Assembly: GCA_016708785.1 (NCBI GenBank)
Contig: JADJFC010000014.1
Coordinates: 186,001 to 250,000 of the forward strand
Direction: 5' to 3'
DNA: 64,000 nucleotides
Origin: Bacteroidota bacterium
Lineage (GTDB): Bacteria; Bacteroidota; Bacteroidia; AKYH767-A; 2013-40CM-41-45
Shown here: one piece after another, positions 46,122 through 54,567 of the stretch
Position numbering within the stretch: the first letter of the stretch is position 1
Layout: every line of letters starts with the position of its first letter
Translations under genes and position numbers: made by a program
The notes under the pieces: model-generated
Told to the model about the DNA's origin: nothing
Seen by the model: only the letters and a program-made list of their open reading frames with translations
The model's database searches: none

Positions 46122-46586
46122 ATGAAACCGCTCAACCAATGGTTTGATGAATATTCTGTCAGTCATCAGAACCCAAAAAACAAAGCGATACATTTCATAT
46201 GTGTTCCTGCAATTTTCTTTTCCATCGTGGGAATTCTGATGAGTATACCAAGTACATTTCTAACCAGTCTCTTTCAATTAAAACAACCGTTAATTGAAAA
46301 CTGGGCATTTGTTGCATTAATATTTGTAATTATCTTTTACTTACGGTTATCAACTTTAATGGCAATAAGAATGACACTGTTTTCACTTCTGTGCCTCATC
46401 GCTAATTTCTATATAGGCAAATTTCTTCCTCTTTTGATTTTCTCAATTGTAATTTTCACTGTTGCATGGATTGGACAATTTTACGGTCACAAGATCGAAG
46501 GGAAAAAGCCATCATTCCTTAAAGACCTACAGTTCCTATTAATTGGTCCAGCTTGGGTAATTGAGAATTTATTTTCTAAAAAATGA
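46122..46586 (+). CDS. Mpo1-like (DUF962) membrane protein
   Basis: A 154-residue protein with the Mpo1/YGL010w signature: LNQWFDEYSVSHQNPKNKAI, then IHFICVPAIFFSIVGILM, several membrane helices, and AWIGQFYGHKIEGKKPSFLK. Yeast Mpo1 is an Fe(II)-dependent dioxygenase in fatty acid alpha-oxidation; the His residues of NxxHFICVP and GQFYGHKIEG are its presumed metal ligands. Its stop overlaps the NRAMP start by four bases (ATGA). Confidence 0.9.
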   Translation: MKPLNQWFDEYSVSHQNPKNKAIHFICVPAIFFSIVGILMSIPSTFLTSLFQLKQPLIENWAFVALIFVIIFYLRLSTLMAIRMTLFSLLCLIANFYIGKFLPLLIFSIVIFTVAWIGQFYGHKIEGKKPSFLKDLQFLLIGPAWVIENLFSKK

Positions 46587-47851
46587 GCCCCAAGAAACAG
46601 AAATCATCCAAACTAAGTCGATTCTGGAAGCTTCTGGGTCCGGGGTTAGTGACAGGTGCCAGTGATGATGACCCCTCAGGAATAGCAACTTATTCTCAAG
46701 CCGGAGCGGCCTTCGGACTTTCAACACTCTGGACTTCCATCGTAGCTTTTCCGTTAATGGCATCTATACAGCAGATGTGTGCACGAATTGGTTTGGTAAC
46801 GTCGATGGGCTTAACGGGCACTTTGAAGAAATATTATCCAAAGCCTGTACTCTATTTAATGTTAGTATTTAGTTTTCCCGCAATTGTAATGAATATTGGC
46901 GCAGACATAGCAGGTATGGGAGCTGTAGGAAATTTGCTTTTCCCTTCTATTGATGCAACCTATTTCAGTGTTCTATTTACGATACTACTTTTAGGCCTGA
47001 TCATTTATTTGCCGTATCATAAAATTGCAATGACGTTGAAATATCTTTGTATTGTAATGCTTGTCTATTTTATTGTTCCATTTCTTTATAAACAAGATCT
47101 TTTAGAAATAATTAAAGCGACATTTATTCCGGAAATAAAATTTGACAAGAATTTCATTGCCATTCTCGTTGCCATTCTTGGAACAACGATTTCTCCATAT
47201 CTCTTTTTCTGGCAAGCATCTATTGAAGTAGAAGAAATGCGATCCAATAAAAAACACTTGATCGTCGACAAGAAAGTAGTTCATACAATGAATCAGGACG
47301 TAGATTTTGGAATGACGTTTTCGGGATTGGTGATGTATTTTATAATTCTTACTACAGGAACGGTTTTATATCAAGCCGGAATTCATCAAATCGACACAGT
47401 AGAGCAAGCTGCCATGGCATTAAAACCATTGGCAGGAAATCTTGCATATCTACTCTTTGCAATTGGAGTGATTGGTACAGGATTGATAGCTATACCCGTT
47501 CTTAGTGGTTCGATTTCATATATCATCACAGAAACTTTTGGCTGGAAACAGGGTCTTGATAAAAAATTTCATGAAGCAAAAGCTTTTTACATTATCATAG
47601 CAATTTCACTCATTCTTGGTTTGTCATTAAACTATGTTGGCATCTCTCCTATAAAAGCATTGATTTATACAGCTATTCTATATGGGTTAACTGCTCCGGT
47701 TTTGATCGCAATTATTCTCCACATTTCGAATAACAAGAAAATAATGGGTTCAAATGTAAATGGAAAAATGACAAATGTTTTGGGGTTTATAGCCCTAATT
47801 ATTATGACAACAGCAGCCGGAGCATTAATTTATTTGCAGATTAATGAATAA
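46583..47851 (+). CDS. NRAMP-family divalent metal transporter, divergent subtype
   Basis: A 422-residue, 11-helix transporter. TM1 reads GASDDDPSGIATYSQAGA: the Asp is conserved but DPGN is replaced by DPSG. TM6, normally with MPHN, reads GTTISPYLFFWQASIEVEE, so the metal-binding Met is missing. Canonical NRAMPs use these residues for Mn/Fe; the changed site suggests a different ion, perhaps Mg as in NRAMP-related Mg transporters. Translationally coupled to the Mpo1-like gene. Confidence 0.88.
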   Translation: MSPKKQKSSKLSRFWKLLGPGLVTGASDDDPSGIATYSQAGAAFGLSTLWTSIVAFPLMASIQQMCARIGLVTSMGLTGTLKKYYPKPVLYLMLVFSFPAIVMNIGADIAGMGAVGNLLFPSIDATYFSVLFTILLLGLIIYLPYHKIAMTLKYLCIVMLVYFIVPFLYKQDLLEIIKATFIPEIKFDKNFIAILVAILGTTISPYLFFWQASIEVEEMRSNKKHLIVDKKVVHTMNQDVDFGMTFSGLVMYFIILTTGTVLYQAGIHQIDTVEQAAMALKPLAGNLAYLLFAIGVIGTGLIAIPVLSGSISYIITETFGWKQGLDKKFHEAKAFYIIIAISLILGLSLNYVGISPIKALIYTAILYGLTAPVLIAIILHISNNKKIMGSNVNGKMTNVLGFIALIIMTTAAGALIYLQINE

Positions 47852-47898
47852 TACTGATGTCCTGCCGCATTGGATTCATGCATATTAAAACAAATTAT

Positions 47899-47906
47899 TA
47901 TATTTG
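47899..47906 (+). promoter_or_regulatory. -7 promoter element of the T9SS gene at 47928
   Basis: TATATTTG, 21 bases before the ATG; fits TAnnTTTG. Confidence 0.4.
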
Positions 47907-47927
47907 GTACATATCTAAAAAATTGTC

Positions 47928-49586
47928 ATGAAAATATCTCTAACATTCGCCTTGTTATTTTTAAGCTCGTTTATTTTCGCCCAACCTGCATGTCAGTGGG
48001 CTTATATCCCTGTTGGAGCAACACAATCTTACAATACGATCTATAATTCAACAACAGATCAAAGTGGAAACATAATAACATTAGGAATATTATTAGGTAG
48101 TGCTGATATGGATCCGGGTACTGATCCTGCGGATACATCTTTTACTACCTATACTTACAACTATTATATTTCAAAAACTGATATTGCCGGAAATTTGTTG
48201 TGGATTCATTATTTTCAGAATAATTCACAATTAACTCTCTTTGATTTTGTCGGAGTAAAAGTTAATTCAGCAAATGAAATAATTGTTGTTGGAAATTTTG
48301 CCGGACTGATCGATTTTGATTTCTCTGATGCAGGCGTTGATACATTACGCAGTCACTTTCCAACTTATACCGATTACTTCGTTGCAAAATATGATTCTGC
48401 CGGCTCGTACAAATGGGCAATTAACATTGGCGACCCTACAACCAGCGACATCGTTGCACACGCAGTTACTATTTTGCCAAATGACAATATCATCATCGCT
48501 GCAAATCCTAACGGAACTATAGATGTTGATCCCGGTTCAGGTGTGCATAACAGCATTGGAGGAAATGGAAATATAATTTGTTATGATAACAATGGTGAAT
48601 ATGTTTGGAACAATAATATCGCTACTGCAACTTCGTACTGCATTACGAATAACAGTTTAGAAACCGACCTTGCCGGAAATGTGTACGTGGCTACTGTTGG
48701 ATATTACAAATTGAGTCTTAACAAATTTGACAATGTTGGAAATCGAGTTGGGGATATGACAATTGGCGATTTTCCTGCAGGTGCACGTGTTAATCCACAA
48801 TCCTTAATGATGGATAAAACAACAGATGAGCTCTATATCTCCGGAACGTATGGTGGTATGGTAGATTTTGATCCGGGCACAGGAACAGTTTATAAGACCT
48901 CTTCCTCATCAATGTATCAGGATGGATTTATCGCCAAGTATGATAGGTTATTGAATCTGCTTTGGGTTGTTACCTATGAAGGCAAAGTTGACTTCGGAAA
49001 ATATAGTCTTGATTTCAGTCAGGGAGAAATCGTTGCTGTTGGCAATATAGAAGGAACGATAGATTTTGGCAATGGAACTATTCTATCGTCTTCTACCGTT
49101 TCCTCGATAAGTCCATTTTACATAACTGTAAATTCCGGTGGCGTGACCCAAAATGGATTTACGCTCGATGGATTTGGTCATTTCAGTACTGTTCGGACTT
49201 GCCCAAACAATTCCTTTGCAATAACAGGGCTTATAACCAACGCTACTGATATGGATCCAACTTCCGCAAGTCTTATTTTAAATGCTACAGCTTCAAGCCA
49301 TTTTACCGTTGTTTATCAATCTACAACTACTTCAATAAGCGAAAATTATCAGGATGAAAAAATTAATGCATATCCTAATCCAACAGATAATGATTTCAAT
49401 TTGACTATTAGTCCAGACCTCGTTGGGTCATTGTATACTATTCATGATATTACCGGGAGGTTAATTACCAGCGGTAAATTAATCCATGAAAATAATATCA
49501 TCCGACTTGATAAAATTGCTCAAGGGATCTATTCATTATCAATTGACGGGAAGAAAGAGCAAACTCTGCGAATTATAAAAAAGTAA
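47928..49586 (+). CDS. Secreted repeat (SBBP/propeller-like) protein with T9SS sorting domain
   Basis: A 552-residue T9SS cargo. Signal peptide MKISLTFALLFLSSFIFAQ. The body repeats a module with an acidic DxDxxDPG-type motif (SADMDPGTDPADTSF, DFDFSDAGVDT, TIDVDPGSGVHNS, MVDFDPGTGTVYKT) and YFVAKYDSAGSYKWAINIG-type units, typical of Bacteroidota SBBP-like beta-propellers; the Asp clusters could bind calcium. The C-terminal sorting domain is INAYPNPTDNDFNLTISPD, ending LRIIKK. Function unknown. Confidence 0.85.
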   Translation: MKISLTFALLFLSSFIFAQPACQWAYIPVGATQSYNTIYNSTTDQSGNIITLGILLGSADMDPGTDPADTSFTTYTYNYYISKTDIAGNLLWIHYFQNNSQLTLFDFVGVKVNSANEIIVVGNFAGLIDFDFSDAGVDTLRSHFPTYTDYFVAKYDSAGSYKWAINIGDPTTSDIVAHAVTILPNDNIIIAANPNGTIDVDPGSGVHNSIGGNGNIICYDNNGEYVWNNNIATATSYCITNNSLETDLAGNVYVATVGYYKLSLNKFDNVGNRVGDMTIGDFPAGARVNPQSLMMDKTTDELYISGTYGGMVDFDPGTGTVYKTSSSSMYQDGFIAKYDRLLNLLWVVTYEGKVDFGKYSLDFSQGEIVAVGNIEGTIDFGNGTILSSSTVSSISPFYITVNSGGVTQNGFTLDGFGHFSTVRTCPNNSFAITGLITNATDMDPTSASLILNATASSHFTVVYQSTTTSISENYQDEKINAYPNPTDNDFNLTISPDLVGSLYTIHDITGRLITSGKLIHENNIIRLDKIAQGIYSLSIDGKKEQTLRIIKK

Positions 49587-49607
49587 ATTAAACATCTTTG
49601 AATCAGA

Positions 49608-51014
49608 ATGAAAAAATTAGTATCGGCCGTTTTATTTTTTATTTGCTTTCAAAACACCATTGCAGAGAAAATAAATGTTGATCAGGCAGTACAAAAAATT
49701 GTAGCTGAAAAAAACGAAGACAAAAAGCTTGAATTAATAGTCGATGAATATACTACAGAATTTAATAATGACCCTGATCTAGTAATTGCTATTGGCTTAA
49801 AACTTCTAAAACAGTCACAGGAAAATGATGATATTATAAGCGAGGCTTCAGCATATTGCATGTTGGGACACGGATATCGCTTATCGGGAAATAATATAAA
49901 AGGACTGGATTTCCATCATAAAGCTTTAACATTAACCGAGAAGACACACAATTTTTCTTTGTTGGCCATGGTCGAAAACCAAATGGCACACATTTACAAG
50001 GACAGAGATGAAAACGACAAGGCGATCGATTTATATTTAACCGCTCTTAAACATTCTGAACAAGGCGCAAATGAAAGAATTCGAAATTGGCCATTACTGA
50101 ATCTCGGTGCTGTTTATCTTTCCATAAATAAATTAGACTCTTCTTTAATGTTTTCACAAAGAGCATATGAATCAAGTTTAAGATTAAATGATAAAACTGC
50201 AATGGGATATATCCTTGCAAATCTAGGTGGTGTACAAAGTAAAATGGGAAATGCACAACTGGCAATTACATACTACCAAATGGCCATCCAAGAGCTACGT
50301 GATTCGTCGATGATTCGCCATTTAAGCTTAACCTATACGGGACTTGCTGAACATTACCAAAGAAACAATGAATTGGATTCCTGCGAATACTATTCAAAAA
50401 AAGCAATTGCGCTAATAAAAAATACAGTCTTTTTTTATCTCAGTGGAAAGCCGGCGGGAATGTTGATGAACATATATGAATTCAAAAATTGTGACAGCAC
50501 GCTCAAATATGCCAAGATCTTTAAAAGCGCAAACGACTCCCTTTATAATCGGAAAACCAGTCAACAAATACAGTTAATGACATTCGATGAAAATTTGAGA
50601 CAGCAAGAATTGGCTGCTCAAAAAATTCTCGAAGAGGAGCATCGAATCCAAAATCTTCAATATGCTTCAATCGTAATTGGCATATTTACCTTTTTCATCC
50701 TATTTGCTTTACTCAGCAGAAGTGTAATGGTGAATGAAAATATAATTTCATTTATGGGAATACTTGGTTTATTGATGGTGTTTGAATTTATCAATCTTCT
50801 TTTGCACCCGTTTTTAGAGAAAGTGACCAACCACTCACCTGTTCTCATGTTGCTTTCCTTGGTTGCAATTGCATCTTTATTGATTCCTTTGCATCACAGA
50901 CTTGAAAAATTCATAAAAGTCCGAATGACTGAGAAAAATAAAGAACGGCGTCTCGCCGCTGCGAAGAAAACAATAGAAGAGTTGGAAAATGAGAATAAAA
51001 ATACGGCGCATTGA
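49608..51014 (+). CDS. TPR protein with membrane helices and coiled coil
   Basis: A 468-residue protein. Signal-like N-terminus, then about six tetratricopeptide repeats (EASAYCMLGHGYRLSGNNIK, VENQMAHIYKDRDENDKAID, LGAVYLSINKLDSSLMFSQ, LGGVQSKMGNAQLAITYYQM). A coiled coil leads to membrane helices (residues about 350-440) and a basic cytoplasmic tail KNKERRLAAAKKTIEELENE. The TPR-coiled coil-TM layout matches Bacteroidota sensor kinases and LuxR/LytTR regulators, but no kinase or DNA-binding output domain is present. Confidence 0.75.
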   Translation: MKKLVSAVLFFICFQNTIAEKINVDQAVQKIVAEKNEDKKLELIVDEYTTEFNNDPDLVIAIGLKLLKQSQENDDIISEASAYCMLGHGYRLSGNNIKGLDFHHKALTLTEKTHNFSLLAMVENQMAHIYKDRDENDKAIDLYLTALKHSEQGANERIRNWPLLNLGAVYLSINKLDSSLMFSQRAYESSLRLNDKTAMGYILANLGGVQSKMGNAQLAITYYQMAIQELRDSSMIRHLSLTYTGLAEHYQRNNELDSCEYYSKKAIALIKNTVFFYLSGKPAGMLMNIYEFKNCDSTLKYAKIFKSANDSLYNRKTSQQIQLMTFDENLRQQELAAQKILEEEHRIQNLQYASIVIGIFTFFILFALLSRSVMVNENIISFMGILGLLMVFEFINLLLHPFLEKVTNHSPVLMLLSLVAIASLLIPLHHRLEKFIKVRMTEKNKERRLAAAKKTIEELENENKNTAH

Positions 51015-51421
51015 ATGAGGTCATAAAAAGTATTTCGATGAAATTGATGTTAGCACTCCTGACATTAGTTATGTTGTTTCATCTTCTGGTTCTCTCTCAA
51101 ATTATTCCTTATGATATTGTCTGGGCAGGAAAACTGAATTCTATCGAAGAAATGTATTCTTTTGAAATTATGTCGATTTTGGTCAATTCAATTTTGATGA
51201 CTACTCTTCTGTTAAAGGGAAATTTCATTAAACACAAAATATCCGGAAAAATTATAAATGGAATTATATGGTTTTTCATTTTTCTATTCACATTAAACAC
51301 CATCGGAAATTTATTTGCAAAAACCATTTTTGAAAAGGTTGTCTTTACGCCATTAACACTGATTTCTGTTTTTTTACTTTGGAACATTGTCCAATTAAAA
51401 TCAAACAAAAACCCAAAATGA
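51011..51421 (+). CDS. Small four-helix membrane protein
   Basis: Up to 136 residues with four hydrophobic segments (LALLTLVMLFHLLVLSQI, IMSILVNSILMTTLLL, IINGIIWFFIFLFTLN, FTPLTLISVFLLWNIVQL). It could start at a TTG overlapping the previous stop (51011) or at ATG 51038 (MKLMLALL); the latter opens straight into the first helix. No family recognised. Coupled to the TPR protein, so perhaps its partner. Confidence 0.6.
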   Translation: MNEVIKSISMKLMLALLTLVMLFHLLVLSQIIPYDIVWAGKLNSIEEMYSFEIMSILVNSILMTTLLLKGNFIKHKISGKIINGIIWFFIFLFTLNTIGNLFAKTIFEKVVFTPLTLISVFLLWNIVQLKSNKNPK

Positions 51422-51434
51422 AATTTTAAAATAG

Positions 51435-51442
51435 TAGCTTTA
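51435..51442 (+). promoter_or_regulatory. -7-like element of the rsmH-type gene
   Basis: TAGCTTTA, one base off TAnnTTTG, five bases before the ATG at 51448. Confidence 0.3.
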
Positions 51443-51447
51443 CATCA

Positions 51448-52584
51448 ATGGAAGATCAGGAACCAAAGCATGTAAGGCGAGTACGATATAAAGGCACGCA
51501 TCCAAAGGCTTTTAAAGAAAAATACAAAGAACTATCGCCCGAACAATATTCAGAAGATGTTGCAAAAGTTATGCAACAAGGACGCACGCCTGCCGGAATG
51601 CATCGCTCCATTTGCATTGAAGAAATAATGGAATTCCTAAATGTCACTCCGGGACAAATTGGTTTGGATGCAACATTAGGATACGGTGGACACACCGTAG
51701 AGATTGCAAAACGATTAATTCCCGGTGGAAAATTGTATGCAATCGATGTTGATCCGATCGAACTTCCTCGGACACGAGAACGACTCGCTGCACTAGGTTA
51801 CGGACCCGAAGTAGTTGAAATGAAGATCATGAACTTTTCGCAGATCGACCAGATCGTTTTTGAATCAGGTCCATTAAATTTTGTCCTGGCTGATCTCGGT
51901 GTTTCATCAATGCAAATCGATAATCCCGACAGAGGCTTTTCATTCAAGATCGAAGGACCCTTGGACCTTAGACTTAACCCAAAGAATGGAATCCCTGCCT
52001 CAGAATTTTTAAAAAATGTTTCGCGAGATGAGCTGGAAGAATTGCTTCAGGTAAATGCAGACGAACCGCATTACATAGCAATTGCAAAAGGCATTACGTC
52101 AAAAATAAAAAAGGGAATTAAAATTGAAACGACTACGCAGCTAAAGGAAATTATTCAAGAAGCATTAGAATACCTTCCTGAAAATATCCGAAAAGAAGAA
52201 ATAAAAAAATCCTGTCAGCGATCTTTTCAGGCATTACGAATTGAAGTGAATGATGAATTTGGTGTACTTGATAAATTTCTTGAAAAACTTCCTTATGTAC
52301 TTGCTCCCGGTGGGCGGGTTGCAATATTATCTTTTCATTCAGGAGAAGACAGGCGAGTAAAAAAATCGTTCAAGGAATTATTTCGTGCGGAGTCTATTCT
52401 GAAATTGCTCCCGATCCGATCCGACCTTCAGCAGAAGAAAGTAATACTAATCCACGCGCTCGCTCTGCTAAATTGCGGTGGGCAATTAAAGAATAATTTT
52501 CAAATAAAGTTCAATGCAAACTCATACCTCAAAAAACAAAGTCCTAAAACTTTTACTCCTAATAATTATTATGACAATAACTGA
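51448..52584 (+). CDS. RsmH-type 16S rRNA m4C methyltransferase paralogue (C-terminal frameshift)
   Basis: SAM-dependent methyltransferase of the RsmH/MraW family, which N4-methylates C1402 of 16S rRNA. SAM motif LDATLGYGGHTVEIAKRL, then LADLGVSSMQIDNPDRGFSF, RSFQALRIEVNDEFG and ILSFHSGEDRRVKK. An extra N-terminal region (YKGTHPKAFKEKYKELSPEQ) and the absence of a division-wall cluster suggest the second, RsmH2-like type. After LFRAE at about 52389 the frame is wrong: one added G restores GVYSEIAPDPIRP and the conserved end NPRARSAKLRWAIKE with a stop at 52494-52496 (349 residues). The overlap with the lipocalin gene is then removed. Confidence 0.88.
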   Translation: MEDQEPKHVRRVRYKGTHPKAFKEKYKELSPEQYSEDVAKVMQQGRTPAGMHRSICIEEIMEFLNVTPGQIGLDATLGYGGHTVEIAKRLIPGGKLYAIDVDPIELPRTRERLAALGYGPEVVEMKIMNFSQIDQIVFESGPLNFVLADLGVSSMQIDNPDRGFSFKIEGPLDLRLNPKNGIPASEFLKNVSRDELEELLQVNADEPHYIAIAKGITSKIKKGIKIETTTQLKEIIQEALEYLPENIRKEEIKKSCQRSFQALRIEVNDEFGVLDKFLEKLPYVLAPGGRVAILSFHSGEDRRVKKSFKELFRAESILKLLPIRSDLQQKKVILIHALALLNCGGQLKNNFQIKFNANSYLKKQSPKTFTPNNYYDNN

Positions 52585-53050
52585 TACAAGATCACAAGTA
52601 CTTCAAACGGTACCCAATGTAGATCTTAAAAAATATTCCGGAAAATGGTTTGAAATCGCATCGTATCCACAGCGATTTCAAAAAGGCTGTCATTGCACTA
52701 CTGCTGAATATACATTGAGTAATAAAGACTATGTCGTCGTAGAAAACAGATGCAACAAAGACAGTGTTACAGGGAAACAAGCCTACATAAAAGGCAAAGC
52801 ATTTGTGGAGAAAAATTCGGGCAATGCAAAATTAAAGGTTCAATTCTTCTGGCCTTTCAAAGCAAAATACTGGATCATTGATCTGGCTGATGATTATAGT
52901 TACGCTGTGGTCAGTCATCCAAACAAAAAATATTTGTGGATCCTTTCGAGAACTCCAAAAATGAATGATGCTTTATACAATGAGATTCTATCGCGTCTTA
53001 AAGCAAAAGGATTTGATCTTTCGAAGCTTCAGGTCACTGTGCAGATTTAG
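52514..53050 (+). CDS. Lipocalin family protein (Blc-like)
   Basis: A 178-residue lipocalin with an N-terminal signal sequence (LKLLLLIIIMTITDTRSQ). The first conserved region has GKWFEIASYPQRFQKGC, then CTTAEYTLSNKDYVVVENRC, FFWPFKAKYWIIDLADDYSY and the third region LWILSRTPKMNDALYNEIL. It matches the bacterial Blc group, which binds lysophospholipids or fatty acids. There is no clear lipobox Cys, so it may be secreted or periplasmic. Its start is 18 bases after the restored rsmH stop. Confidence 0.92.
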   Translation: MQTHTSKNKVLKLLLLIIIMTITDTRSQVLQTVPNVDLKKYSGKWFEIASYPQRFQKGCHCTTAEYTLSNKDYVVVENRCNKDSVTGKQAYIKGKAFVEKNSGNAKLKVQFFWPFKAKYWIIDLADDYSYAVVSHPNKKYLWILSRTPKMNDALYNEILSRLKAKGFDLSKLQVTVQI

Positions 53051-53056
53051 AACAGA

Positions 53057-53845
53057 ATGAAATACGGTTTTCAAATACTAAATTTTTTCATCTTCTTTTT
53101 ATTAACAGGGTGCGTAACCCTCTATAAGCCCAATACCATTAACTCCCCATTGCTCAAAGAAAAAGGGGACCTACACGCAACAGCCGCTTTCGGGCTTTCC
53201 GGTTCTGGATTGTATAATATTCAATCTGCTTATGCTGTATCGGATCACATAGGAATAATGATCAATGGCATGTATCACAACAGTGAGTTCTCAAGTAATA
53301 ACAACTCAATGGAAAGACTCAATATGTATTTTGGCGAAGCCGGAGGCGGATACTTTTCAACTTTCGGCAAAAATAATAAAGGGTTGTTCCAGTGCTATGG
53401 AGGAATGGGCTATGGTTCAACTACCGATAAAATTGAAAACTCTACTCAGGTAAATCCTGAAGTTAGTGCGGAATATATCAATGTCTTCATTCAGCCAGGG
53501 ATAGGTCATATTGAAAAAAATGTTGAAATTGCTTTTGATGTGAGGGCAAATTATATTCGACTTTACAATATAAACGCTTACTTATATGAAAATTTTGAAT
53601 GGTGGAATACAGATTTTACATATTATTCAGATACAACATTGGATTTTGTAAATATTGAACCCGCAATGACTTTAAAAGCAGGTGGGGATAAAGTAAAGGC
53701 TGTTTTTCAGTTAGGCGTGATTCTCCCGGCTATCAACTCAAAATCATATTTTGATGTAAATAGCTCATCTATATTTGTTGGTCCGTTATTAAAATTCGCC
53801 ATTGGTATAAATTACACCTTTGGGAAAAAGAATACCGGTAAATAA
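53057..53845 (+). CDS. Outer-membrane beta-barrel lipoprotein, unknown
   Basis: A 262-residue protein with a lipoprotein signal (FFIFFLLTGCVTLYKPN). The body is Gly- and aromatic-rich beta structure (LHATAAFGLSGSGLYNIQSA, GGGYFSTFGKNNKGLFQCYG, FAIGINYTFGKK), like small barrels of unknown role. It starts 6 bases after the lipocalin stop and may be co-transcribed. Confidence 0.7.
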   Translation: MKYGFQILNFFIFFLLTGCVTLYKPNTINSPLLKEKGDLHATAAFGLSGSGLYNIQSAYAVSDHIGIMINGMYHNSEFSSNNNSMERLNMYFGEAGGGYFSTFGKNNKGLFQCYGGMGYGSTTDKIENSTQVNPEVSAEYINVFIQPGIGHIEKNVEIAFDVRANYIRLYNINAYLYENFEWWNTDFTYYSDTTLDFVNIEPAMTLKAGGDKVKAVFQLGVILPAINSKSYFDVNSSSIFVGPLLKFAIGINYTFGKKNTGK

Positions 53846-53900
53846 AAACTTAGTATACAAACGTTCGACAAAATTTCACTTAATTTATTGTGCGGTTTTT

Positions 53901-53939
53901 CTGCGAGATCCGCGAGATCTGCGGGAGAAAAAACACAAA
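53901..53939. repeat. CTGCGAGATCTGCGGGAGA dispersed repeat
   Basis: CTGCGAGATCCGCGAGATCT followed by GCGGGAGAAAAAACACAAA in the gap before the GNAT gene. Nearly the same string is at 61924-61963 and a diverged inverted copy at 18887-18955. Confidence 0.55.
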
Positions 53940-53997
53940 GTCGAAAGTTAAAACAATCGTTACTCTCTACATCTTTCAATTCGAAATAATCAACTCA

Positions 53998-54477
53998 ATG
54001 CCTCTTCCACAACTATCCCTACGCCCGACTCTCGAATCCGATCTTGAAACTTTTTTCACTTTCCAACTAGAAGAAGAAGCAAATTTTATGGCAGCCTTTA
54101 CTCCTGTTGATCCAAAAAATAAGGCAGCATACATGGAAAAATGGAAACGGTTGTTGAAGGATCCTACGATCAATATTCGAACAATTATTTACAATGACGA
54201 AATTGCCGGTAGTGTAAGCAAATACGAAATAGAAGGTGATGCGGAAATCACCTATTGGATCGGGAAAAAATTCTGGGGAAAAGAAATTGCCAGCAATGCA
54301 TTAAAAGCATTTTTAGAAATCGAGAAGGCGAGACCAATTTGGGGACGAGTTGCATTTGATAACTTCGGATCGAAAAGAGTTTTAGAGAAAAATGGCTTCG
54401 TACAAATCGGCAACGACAAAGGTTTTGCAAATGCACGGGGTATGGAAATTGAGGAATTTATCTTTCAGTTGTTATAA
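53998..54477 (+). CDS. GNAT family N-acetyltransferase
   Basis: A 159-residue acetyltransferase of the RimJ/RimL-like type: SLRPTLESDLETFFTFQ, AEITYWIGKKFWGKEIASNA (acetyl-CoA loop region), and the late motif RPIWGRVAFDNFGSKRVLEK with NGFVQIG. I choose the ATG at 53998 (MPLPQLSLRPT), because the longer frame upstream reads through a dispersed repeat and lacks GNAT sequence. Substrate unknown. Confidence 0.88.
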   Translation: MPLPQLSLRPTLESDLETFFTFQLEEEANFMAAFTPVDPKNKAAYMEKWKRLLKDPTINIRTIIYNDEIAGSVSKYEIEGDAEITYWIGKKFWGKEIASNALKAFLEIEKARPIWGRVAFDNFGSKRVLEKNGFVQIGNDKGFANARGMEIEEFIFQLL

Positions 54478-54567
54478 ATTTGAGTACTTTGGTTCGGTCG
54501 CTTGTATAATTGATCAACAGGGATAAGTACATTTACATTTGCATGCTATCAACTTTACACACAAAGT

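Noticed and set aside
52497..52584. Overlap between the RsmH-type gene and the lipocalin gene
   Set aside because: The tail past about 52390 is out of frame; the restored frame stops at 52496, before the lipocalin start.
53890..53997. 36 extra N-terminal codons on the GNAT gene
   Set aside because: They translate a dispersed intergenic repeat; the GNAT fold begins right after ATG 53998.
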